From contig JAGYMQ010000089.1 of the NCBI GenBank assembly GCA_018400535.1, positions 1 through 51,854 on the forward strand: a stretch of DNA of 51,854 bases, in the 5' to 3' direction. The first letter of the stretch is position 1; the number at the start of each line of letters is the position of its first letter. Source of the stretch: Candidatus Cloacimonadota bacterium. Its GTDB lineage: Bacteria; Cloacimonadota; Cloacimonadia; Cloacimonadales; TCS61. Under the pieces are notes generated by a model. It had not been told where the DNA came from. It worked only from the letters and a program-made list of their open reading frames with translations, and made no database searches. Of the stretch, positions 44,920 to 51,854 are shown one piece after another. Position numbers and translations under genes: made by a program.

Positions 44920-46131
44920 ATGAAATTTAAAACGATATATCTGGTGATACTGATGATGATGGTGATGCCGATGCTTTCCCATGCCGTTTCCAATGCTGCT
45001 GTGATCTTTCTTTTAATTGAACCTGGCTCACACGCCAGTGCAATGGGCGAAGCTTATGTAGCGCAGGTCGATGACGCTTTCGCCGCCTATTGGAATACCG
45101 GCGCAATGGCCTTTAATCGTAAAACACAATTCGCCAGCATGTATTCCAATTGGTTCGGTGAAGTTTTCAACGATATGTATTATTTTTACATCGCTGGAAA
45201 TAATTACGTGGAAGATATTGGGAATCTTGGCTTTAGTGCCACCTATATGACTTACGGCGAACAAACTTATACCGAAGATGATGGTGAAGAATTTGAAACT
45301 TTCGAAAGTTATGATATTTCACTTGCTGCGACTTATGCTTACCAATTGAGCCGAAGAGCTGGTATGGGTTTGGCTTTCAAATTCATCCTCAGCGATCTGG
45401 CGCCAAGAGGACAGGGAGAAACTGAACCGGTGAAAGGACAAGGCATGAGCTATGCTTTTGATATTGGTGTGAAACATCAGGGTGTGGATTTTGGAAAAAT
45501 TCTTGTATCTCCCTATAACGGTGTTCTTTATGCCTATAATGGGATCGCTTACCTTACCGGATTGTCGCGAGCTGGCTATTCCAATTTCAGCACTCCAGTA
45601 GATAAGCTCGATTTTGGCCTGAATTTTCAAAATATTGGTCCAGATATTACCTATATAAATAAATCTCAAGCTGATCCATTACCAATGAATTGGAGAATGG
45701 GATTCTCCTATCGATTTCTCGAATCCAGATACAACAAATTATCGTTAAATGCTGATATGAACAAAGTTCTGGCGAATGATGATCCTGTTTATAAAAGAAT
45801 ATTTACCGCCTGGTTTGATGATTTCAATACTCAAACCGATGATCAAGGTAATGAGATCAACGATTTCTCTTCTATCAATAATTTTATCAATTCTATCGAA
45901 GTGCGCGAAATTGTCTGGAATCTTGGCGTCGAGTATGTTTATCTTGATCTTTTATCTTTGCGAACTGGTTACATAGCAGACCGCGCTGGTGATATTATGG
46001 GCGTTTCTTTCGGCGCAGGTTTTCATTACACATTCAACGATGAATATCTGGTGAATATTGATTATGGCTTCCAACCCGGTGGTGGATTGCAGGATTACAA
46101 TCAAACGCTGTCAGTCAAATTAGAATTCTAA
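44920..46131 (+). CDS. PorV/UPF0164-type outer-membrane beta-barrel protein
   Basis: The start is ATG 44920 behind AGGAGGAATTTAT; the track start lies 29 codons upstream. A signal peptide (MKFKTIYLVILMMMVMPMLSHA) is followed by the PorV-type N-terminal signature LLIEPGSHASAMGEAYVA and DDAFAAYWNTGAMAF, then amphipathic beta-strands to a final aromatic residue (SVKLEF). This matches FadL-like PorV/PorQ proteins, which in type IX secretion shuttle cargo at the outer membrane. The three proteases with T9SS-like C-terminal modules nearby, one of them 3 bases downstream, fit that role. Alternative: a related barrel not tied to secretion. Confidence 0.82.
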   Translation: MKFKTIYLVILMMMVMPMLSHAVSNAAVIFLLIEPGSHASAMGEAYVAQVDDAFAAYWNTGAMAFNRKTQFASMYSNWFGEVFNDMYYFYIAGNNYVEDIGNLGFSATYMTYGEQTYTEDDGEEFETFESYDISLAATYAYQLSRRAGMGLAFKFILSDLAPRGQGETEPVKGQGMSYAFDIGVKHQGVDFGKILVSPYNGVLYAYNGIAYLTGLSRAGYSNFSTPVDKLDFGLNFQNIGPDITYINKSQADPLPMNWRMGFSYRFLESRYNKLSLNADMNKVLANDDPVYKRIFTAWFDDFNTQTDDQGNEINDFSSINNFINSIEVREIVWNLGVEYVYLDLLSLRTGYIADRAGDIMGVSFGAGFHYTFNDEYLVNIDYGFQPGGGLQDYNQTLSVKLEF

Positions 46132-46134
46132 AAT

Positions 46135-49100
46135 ATGAAAAAAACAGTCCTGTCGTTTTTGATAGCAGCAGGGATTTTTTTGCCAAATTATCTTTGGGGA
46201 ACAAAATTAGCTGTTCAAAAACGAACGACAAAACATCATAAAGTAAGCCAGAAAATTCATCCTGCCGAGGAATACTTTTATCAAAATGGTTTCACAAAAA
46301 GTCAGTTTCGCAGTTCAAATAAAGTATTAATATTGTTATTAGAATTTGTAGCAGACAGCGTTTCTTTATCTACAGGGAATGGAAAATTTATTCAAGATCC
46401 AGCCGATTATCCCATAACTTTGGGCAGACCGCCTCACGATCATCAATATTTTGAACAGATCGCCGAAGCGCTTTATCACTACTATGATGCAGTCAGCTAT
46501 GGTTCATTGCAATTGGATATCGATGTTTTCCCCTATTCTGAAAGAGGAGATTTCCAAGCATATCAACTACCAAAAAAAATGGGTTATTACAATCCTGGAA
46601 TGGATGATTATGATCTGATGATCGAAAGATTCGAAGAATATTTTCAAGATGCCTTTGCAGAAGCGGATAAAGACGAAGATATAGATTTCAGTCAATATGC
46701 TCATTTTATGTTCATTCATGCTGGATCAGACTGGCAGCACGATATTTTGGGAGATTCTCCCCATGATATTCCATCATTTTTCATCCAGGTGGGAGACGGC
46801 AAAGAGGCGATCGTTGATGGAAATGTCGTGATAGATCATGCTTGCAATGTTCCCGAAACGATTACGCAGGATATCGATATTGATGATACGGGTATTTATA
46901 CGGAAATCTACAATTATGGAGTAATTAATAGCGTTCTTGTGCATGAATTCGGGCATTCACTAGGTTTTGTCGATCTTTATAACACCTACAATTTTTCTCC
47001 GGAAGTTGGATATTATGATATTATGGATAGTGGCGGTTCGGGAATTTTGAGTTTTGCTTACGATGAAGATAATGATGGAAATTATGATACTTACTACAAT
47101 ATTGAAGGTTCTTTTCCTGCCTTTCCCAGCGTTTGGTCCCGTCTGATCCCTTTCGAAGACTATTATCGTCAAGCTGGCATTCTGAAAGATATCGATGAAT
47201 TACAATTTGGCAAAGAGATCACGCTCTTGCCAGCAGAAAATAAATTGGATAGTCGCACTCTCACAGATTCCAGCACTTATTTTGTGAAAATTCCACTCAA
47301 TGAAAAAGAATATGTTTTGTTGGAAAATCGACAGGTCGATCCGGATGGTGATGGTGGAACTTATATCTGGACTTCTCCTGATACGACCGTCATTCTGCAT
47401 CCAACTTATCCGCCTGATAATCCTGATTGCAGCAACAATTATGAATACGATTTTTTATTACCTGGTTGGGTCGATGATGAGTATAACAGTTATGGCGGCG
47501 GAATTCTTGCCTGGCACATCGACGAAGAAATTATGTTCTCCAACGATAATTTTGCCAATAACAGCATCAATATCTATCATTCCAATCGCGCAGTGCAGAT
47601 CATCGAAGCTGATAATATCCAGGATATTGGAAATGCCAGTTCAATGTTCTGGAAAGGAACTGCTTATGAGCCATATTACAAATTTATGCCGAAAATCGAT
47701 GAAGATGGTTTTTTTACAGGTTGGGATGATGATTACATTCTGAATAATAATGGTGAAATGGAATTTATTGGAACCTACCACAATAACGAATTATCTGCCC
47801 ATTCTTCTCCTGTTTTAGCAACAAAAGCTGGCGATCCTTCCATCTTTTCCATTTATGATATCAGCAGCTGTCCGATCGAATTGAATCACGAACGATCGAT
47901 GTCCTTGAAATTTGGCCTTAATATTTTTGATAATTCGGAAATAATCGCAGAATTTGATTCGATAAAAACTATCGGGAAATTTGGAATTAGTTATACATTC
48001 CAGACAATTCCTGTTCAGTCAGATTCAGCGATCACCTTTTTCAGTAAAATGGAGAATTCCTGGCAGAACTATTTTGGCGTTTCGCAAGCTTTCGCTTTTG
48101 CTCCCGATCAGCCTGTTGTGAGCTTTGATCAAGATCAAGATGGAAATGATGAATATTATTTTTCTCAAAATGATAAATTATGGCAAATTACTCCAGAATC
48201 AATTTCTGAAGAAATGGAATTGGATGCACCGCTCAGTGATACACCGCTTTTTCTTCCCGAGTTCGAAAAATTAATTCTGGCAACTTCGGAATATCTGGCA
48301 ATTAATAGCGAGCGTTTCGATTCGATCAAAAATGCAAAATTAGCGTTCGATGGATTTCATGTCATTGCTTCCACTCGTGAAAGTATTTTCCTCATCGATC
48401 CTCAAGTTCCAAATGAATTCGATCGCGTCACCATTCCTGAATTCTCAAGTTCCTATTATCCAGTCTGTTACAAAGATATTGATCCTGTTCACAATGCTGT
48501 TTTCATCCAAAATGAGCAGGGCGATATTTTCAAAATCCAAGCAGGTAAAGCAGATAAGATATTTTCTCTCTATCCTTACACAACAAGTTTGCCCAGCCAA
48601 TTAGCTATCAGCCGTTTTGGTGGGACCGATCAGGTTTATCTCGTCTTTGGAGCAGGTGATCGTGTTTTTGTGATCACTTTGAATGGCTCTTTGAAAAGCG
48701 GATTTCCAGCATATTTGGAAAATCGTCAGATCAGAGAAAAAGCCTTTTCCAAAATATTATATTTGAATGAAACTTATGTTGCGTTACTTCCAGAAAATAA
48801 TGGGGGATATATTGCTCTCGATGAAAATGCAGAATATCGGATCGAATATTCTTTTTATTGGCAACAAGCTGGGTTGCTTGATCAATTTTGTTGGGATGAA
48901 AATGAAAACTCTCTTGATTATATTTTTGCTGACAGCGAAATGAATTTATATGCTGGGCAGCTGAACAATATTTTTTCCGATCCAATTGAATGGAGCGGTT
49001 ATCGTCACAATTATTTTGCTTGTTATGAGGGAAATATTTCTGAGCAAATTGGGCAACTTGATCTTTTCCATGCTTTTGCCTATCCCAATCCTTCCAAAAC

Positions 49101-49320
49101 AGGTGAAGTGAGATTTCGCATCCAAAATGCCAGTTCAAAAATCAAATTGAAGATATTTGACATTGCGGGTAATTTATTGCAAACGATTGAATTAGAAAAG
49201 GAATATTCCAATGAGCAAGATCATCGTTTAAATACCAGAAATTTTGCCAGTGGTGTCTATTTCGCAATTGTCGAAAGTGGAAATAAAAAAGAAAAAATCA
49301 AATTTTCTGTGATACAGTGA
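46135..49320 (+). CDS. Secreted M6 family metalloprotease with T9SS-like C-terminus
   Basis: The 1061-residue product carries a signal peptide (SFLIAAGIFLPNYLWG), an M6 (immune-inhibitor-A-like) catalytic domain with the zinc motif HEFGHSLGFVDLYN (HEFGH at 270-274), and the following YYDIMDSGGSG typical of M6 enzymes. A beta-rich middle (about 650-960) resembles a degenerate beta-propeller or Ig array. The C-terminus AYPNPSKTGEVRFRI ... LKIFDIAGN ... ASGVYFAIVES is a T9SS type A sorting domain, more divergent than those of the M14 and C25 proteins. It begins 3 bases after the PorV-like gene, and the next gene overlaps its stop region. Confidence 0.9.
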   Translation: MKKTVLSFLIAAGIFLPNYLWGTKLAVQKRTTKHHKVSQKIHPAEEYFYQNGFTKSQFRSSNKVLILLLEFVADSVSLSTGNGKFIQDPADYPITLGRPPHDHQYFEQIAEALYHYYDAVSYGSLQLDIDVFPYSERGDFQAYQLPKKMGYYNPGMDDYDLMIERFEEYFQDAFAEADKDEDIDFSQYAHFMFIHAGSDWQHDILGDSPHDIPSFFIQVGDGKEAIVDGNVVIDHACNVPETITQDIDIDDTGIYTEIYNYGVINSVLVHEFGHSLGFVDLYNTYNFSPEVGYYDIMDSGGSGILSFAYDEDNDGNYDTYYNIEGSFPAFPSVWSRLIPFEDYYRQAGILKDIDELQFGKEITLLPAENKLDSRTLTDSSTYFVKIPLNEKEYVLLENRQVDPDGDGGTYIWTSPDTTVILHPTYPPDNPDCSNNYEYDFLLPGWVDDEYNSYGGGILAWHIDEEIMFSNDNFANNSINIYHSNRAVQIIEADNIQDIGNASSMFWKGTAYEPYYKFMPKIDEDGFFTGWDDDYILNNNGEMEFIGTYHNNELSAHSSPVLATKAGDPSIFSIYDISSCPIELNHERSMSLKFGLNIFDNSEIIAEFDSIKTIGKFGISYTFQTIPVQSDSAITFFSKMENSWQNYFGVSQAFAFAPDQPVVSFDQDQDGNDEYYFSQNDKLWQITPESISEEMELDAPLSDTPLFLPEFEKLILATSEYLAINSERFDSIKNAKLAFDGFHVIASTRESIFLIDPQVPNEFDRVTIPEFSSSYYPVCYKDIDPVHNAVFIQNEQGDIFKIQAGKADKIFSLYPYTTSLPSQLAISRFGGTDQVYLVFGAGDRVFVITLNGSLKSGFPAYLENRQIREKAFSKILYLNETYVALLPENNGGYIALDENAEYRIEYSFYWQQAGLLDQFCWDENENSLDYIFADSEMNLYAGQLNNIFSDPIEWSGYRHNYFACYEGNISEQIGQLDLFHAFAYPNPSKTGEVRFRIQNASSKIKLKIFDIAGNLLQTIELEKEYSNEQDHRLNTRNFASGVYFAIVESGNKKEKIKFSVIQ

Positions 49321-49331
49321 GGAGGATGAAA

Positions 49332-50153
49332 ATGAAAAAAATAATTGTGATGGTAATATCATTTATCGTTTTTAGCAGTCTTTGGGGACAAGAGATCACA
49401 AATGATATTATCGAGATCAGACACAAAAAAAAATCGGTGGCTAAAGCAATGATCATGTCTTCGCTTTTTCCCGGAGCGGGCCAATTTTATGCTAATAAAA
49501 AAAGTATTACAACCTACATTTCTCCGATCATCGAAATCGGCTTGATCTACGGTTATATCCATTATACAAAGGAAGGTGACAATATCACAGATGATTATGA
49601 AGATTTTGCTGACGAGCATTATGATCGACAAAATCAATATGATGCTGAGATCGATTTTATGAATCAAGACTTTTCTATAAATTATCAAAATTATTTTCGT
49701 CTTGATGAAGATAACACCCAACATTTTTATGAAGATATCGGCAAATATCCTAAATATGTTTTTGGCTGGAATGATTGGTTTGCGATTTATGGAGCAAATG
49801 GTTTTAATTGGATCGGTGACATGACCTGGAGTGGAAACATGCCAACTGACTCAACTGCTGCAGATTATTTGGACAATCGAGAAACCTATGATAGTGCAAA
49901 CGGAAAATATTCATCATTACGCGCCGAATACATTGATATGCGAATGGCAGCGGAAGAAGAATATGATAAAGCCGAACTTTTTTCCTTTGGTCTTGTTCTC
50001 AACCACATCGTAGCTGCGATCGATGCTGTTCGTTTAACCAGAAGCTACAATCTGGAATCGCTTTCAGCTTCCAACAATATTGAAGTGAAATTTTCACCAG
50101 TTCTCGTCAATAATCAAATATCACCTGGAATTTTTATCACAAAAAGGTTTTGA
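49332..50153 (+). CDS. DUF5683-like exported/membrane protein, tandem copy 1
   Basis: The start chosen is ATG 49332, six bases after AGGAGG; in-frame starts at 49317 and 49326 are too close to that site. Signal peptide IIVMVISFIVFSSLWGQ, then AMIMSSLFPGAGQFYANK, the PG-x-G-Q-x-Y motif of DUF5683-type proteins, and a hydrophobic segment (TTYISPIIEIGLIYGYI). A polar middle (80-190) rich in Asp, Tyr and Asn is followed by a second helix (SFGLVLNHIVAAIDAVRLTR). At 273 residues it is the longest of three tandem relatives. Function unknown; operon linkage to the PorV-like protein and the M6 protease suggests a cell-envelope or secretion role. Confidence 0.7.
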   Translation: MKKIIVMVISFIVFSSLWGQEITNDIIEIRHKKKSVAKAMIMSSLFPGAGQFYANKKSITTYISPIIEIGLIYGYIHYTKEGDNITDDYEDFADEHYDRQNQYDAEIDFMNQDFSINYQNYFRLDEDNTQHFYEDIGKYPKYVFGWNDWFAIYGANGFNWIGDMTWSGNMPTDSTAADYLDNRETYDSANGKYSSLRAEYIDMRMAAEEEYDKAELFSFGLVLNHIVAAIDAVRLTRSYNLESLSASNNIEVKFSPVLVNNQISPGIFITKRF

Positions 50154-50156
50154 TCG

Positions 50157-50828
50157 ATGAAAAAAATTTGTCTGGTCTTTTTGCTGTTAAGCGTTTCATT
50201 TCAGCTTGTTTCGAAAGATATTTCGACCAAGAAAGCACTGCTCTTTTCTGCGCTTCTTCCGGGTGGAGGTGAATTATATTTACAGGAATATAATAAAGCT
50301 GCTGTTTTTTTAAGTGTTGAATTTGCCACTATTCTCACTTATTTCAGGATGAAACAAGAAACTGATTGGGCGATCGCTTCCTACAAACAATTTGCCTTTG
50401 CAGAAACGAATGTTCCCAAAGATCGTGATGATAGTTATTATCAGCTGATTCAGAATTATTCCAGCAGTAGTTCATACAATGCTTCGATTTTGCGAGATGC
50501 GCGAAATTATTATCTGATCTATCAAAATGATCCAGAAGGTTATCAAGAATATTTGGATCAATATCTCGTGCCGGATGAATATGCGTGGGATTGGGAAGAT
50601 TCCAAAACTTGGGATAAATACCGCAAATTGCGCCGCGAAAAACAAGATTGGGAAATCTACACAAAGTTCACTTTCGCTGCTGCCATTCTAAATCGGATCA
50701 TCAGCGTGATCGATTCTGCTATTTCTGCGCGAGATCAAAAAAGAGAACAAAGTAAATTATCAAATTTACATATTCTTCCTGATTTGCAAAAGGGAGGACT
50801 GGAGATACATTATGAAATTAAATTCTAA
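50157..50828 (+). CDS. DUF5683-like exported/membrane protein, tandem copy 2
   Basis: A 223-residue relative of its neighbours: signal peptide ICLVFLLLSVSFQLVSK, then ALLFSALLPGGGELYLQE (the PGxG motif), a membrane-like segment, a polar charged middle with WDWEDSKTW, and a terminal helix ILNRIISVIDSAISARD matching copy 1's LNHIVAAIDAVR. It starts 3 bases after copy 1 and its end overlaps copy 3 by 17 bases, so the three are translated together. Function unknown. Confidence 0.7.
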   Translation: MKKICLVFLLLSVSFQLVSKDISTKKALLFSALLPGGGELYLQEYNKAAVFLSVEFATILTYFRMKQETDWAIASYKQFAFAETNVPKDRDDSYYQLIQNYSSSSSYNASILRDARNYYLIYQNDPEGYQEYLDQYLVPDEYAWDWEDSKTWDKYRKLRREKQDWEIYTKFTFAAAILNRIISVIDSAISARDQKREQSKLSNLHILPDLQKGGLEIHYEIKF

Positions 50829-51444
50829 AATAATATTATTTGTTATCATACTGACTTTTTCTTCCAATCTTTTTGCCTTTGAATTGCACCCTTTTTTCAA
50901 ATCTGTGATTCTGCCTGGCTGGGGAGAATTGTCACAAAAAAACAATAGCGGTTATTTCTTTCTCTCGGCAGAATTGATCTCCTGGAGCACATATTTCTAT
51001 TTTCTGGAAGAAGCAGACTTGAATGAAAAAGCTGCTTACAATCTGGCGGTGCGTTATGCTGGAATTCCTATCGAAAGCGATTATCCTGAAGATTATTTCT
51101 ATAATTTGAAGCGTTATGACAATTCCAATCTGGAAGAAAACAATTATTTGTTACAAAAAGCTCAAGAAGAATACCCCGATGATATAAACGCACAAACTGC
51201 TTTTATCGATAAATATAGCTGGGATTGGGAAATAGACAAAAAGCGCTTTGAATATGGAGATCATCGCACGAATATTATTTCTTATGAAGACTATGCGCGA
51301 ACTGTCACCGCTGCTTTCATCTTGAACCGAATGATCAGCGGATTGAATGCTTTGCGCATCAATCGAAAGCTGAAAAGACTTTCTGCAAATATGCAATTGA
51401 ATTCTGATCTTCAGCCATTACTATTTCTGAAATATAGTTTTTGA
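50812..51444 (+). CDS. DUF5683-like exported/membrane protein, tandem copy 3
   Basis: A 210-residue relative: signal peptide IILFVIILTFSSNLFAF, then FKSVILPGWGELSQKN (PGxGE, with the Tyr of the motif lost), a membrane-like segment (FFLSAELISWSTYFYFL), a polar middle with YSWDWEIDKKRFE (compare copy 2's YAWDWEDSK), and a terminal ILNRMISGLNALRINRK. The WDWE and LNRxIS elements show descent by duplication. It is the last of the group before hutH. Function unknown. Confidence 0.7.
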   Translation: MKLNSKIILFVIILTFSSNLFAFELHPFFKSVILPGWGELSQKNNSGYFFLSAELISWSTYFYFLEEADLNEKAAYNLAVRYAGIPIESDYPEDYFYNLKRYDNSNLEENNYLLQKAQEEYPDDINAQTAFIDKYSWDWEIDKKRFEYGDHRTNIISYEDYARTVTAAFILNRMISGLNALRINRKLKRLSANMQLNSDLQPLLFLKYSF

Positions 51445-51479
51445 TCTGAATAGTTTTTTACAGTAAACACGAGGAATTT

Positions 51480-51854
51480 ATGACAGTTGTTTTGACAGGG
51501 AATGATCTTACTCTGGAAGATATTGAAAAAATAGCATTAGAAAATGCTCAAGTCAAATTACACAAAAATGCCATCAAAAATGTGATGAACTGCCGAAAAT
51601 ATGTCGAAAAGATCATTGCGGAAGATAAAGTCGTTTATGGTTTGACAACGGGTTTTGGTAAATTCAGCAAAATACGGATAACAAAAGATAAAATCGAAAA
51701 ATTGCAGAATAATCTGATCTTGAGTCATTCGACCGGGGTCGGCCCACTTTTATCACGCGCGGAGACAAGAGCTACAATGCTTTTGCGGATAAACGTTTTG
51801 GCAAAAGGCCATTCAGGAATTAGATTGGAAGTTCTACAATCCTTGATCAAAATG
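51480..51854 (+). CDS. hutH: Histidine ammonia-lyase, 3' truncated by window edge
   Basis: Not in the ORF track because it runs off the window. From ATG 51480 (ribosome-binding site ACGAGGAATTT) 125 codons are open. They include VYGLTTGFGKFS, NNLILSHSTGVG and ATMLLRINVLAKGHSG, characteristic of the HAL/PAL family N-terminal region and close to HutH. The MIO-forming Ala-Ser-Gly lies beyond the window. The enzyme deaminates histidine to urocanate, consistent with amino-acid fermentation alongside the secreted proteases. A related aromatic amino-acid lyase or aminomutase cannot be excluded from the N-terminus alone. Confidence 0.88.
   Translation, partial: MTVVLTGNDLTLEDIEKIALENAQVKLHKNAIKNVMNCRKYVEKIIAEDKVVYGLTTGFGKFSKIRITKDKIEKLQNNLILSHSTGVGPLLSRAETRATMLLRINVLAKGHSGIRLEVLQSLIKM

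Overview
The window looks like chromosomal DNA of a diderm, low-GC bacterium of the FCB superphylum, most plausibly a Cloacimonadota-like (or neighbouring candidate-phylum) genome. The reasons are: KDO and Lpt genes (an LPS outer membrane); a PorV-like outer-membrane protein; several very large secreted proteins ending in a FlgD-like/type IX 'NYPNPFNP...GVYFY...K' C-terminal module; a full type IV pilus operon; and SelB. The taxon is an inference from gene content; no rRNA gene is present.

Layout. 1-8.2 kb: the 3' part of UDP-glucose dehydrogenase and a UDP-glucuronate-type epimerase are separated by an AT-rich 6-kb block. That block holds decayed coding remnants, a tightly overlapping three-gene cassette (PDZ + caspase-like lipoprotein, DUF4384-like exported protein, NlpC/P60-like exported hydrolase) and a broken AAA/DUF4143 ATPase. 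8.3-12.2 kb: ssb, then an LPS cluster kdsA-kdsC-lptC-lptA-like, then a small RRM protein. 12.2-15.3 kb: htpG on the minus strand with a CIRCE operator, a decayed FGE-sulfatase-type gene, a small membrane protein and a 2[4Fe-4S] ferredoxin. 15.3-30.2 kb (minus strand): pilA-pilT-three minor pilin/pseudopilin-like genes-pilMNOPQ-Ig-repeat lipoprotein-pilB-pilC, then pilD behind a terminator. A sigma-54-type promoter precedes pilA. 30.2-41.7 kb: a giant secreted CARDB/CarboxypepD_reg protein (minus), an M14 carboxypeptidase and a C25 gingipain-like peptidase (plus), with sigma-54-type motifs in the divergent intergenic region. 41.7-44.8 kb: a DUF2179/UPF0316-type gene with an internal stop, tRNA-Lys, tRNA-Glu, selB (minus) and tRNA-Leu. 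44.9-51.9 kb: a PorV-like protein, an M6 metalloprotease, three tandem DUF5683-like small exported proteins and the 5' end of histidine ammonia-lyase.

How the parts fit. The LPS genes build and export the outer leaflet. The pilus operon builds a retractile type IV pilus. The secreted peptidases carry a shared C-terminal module likely used for outer-membrane export or anchoring, with the PorV-like protein as a probable machinery or shuttle component; together with hutH this suggests an organism that digests proteins and ferments amino acids. The same sigma-54-type promoter pattern in front of pilA and the M14 peptidase suggests co-regulation of pili and secreted proteases. The most unusual piece is the caspase/DUF4384/NlpC-P60 cassette, whose first gene lacks a canonical start codon exactly where one is expected. 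All coordinates and motif calls come from reading the sequence by eye; no database search was run.
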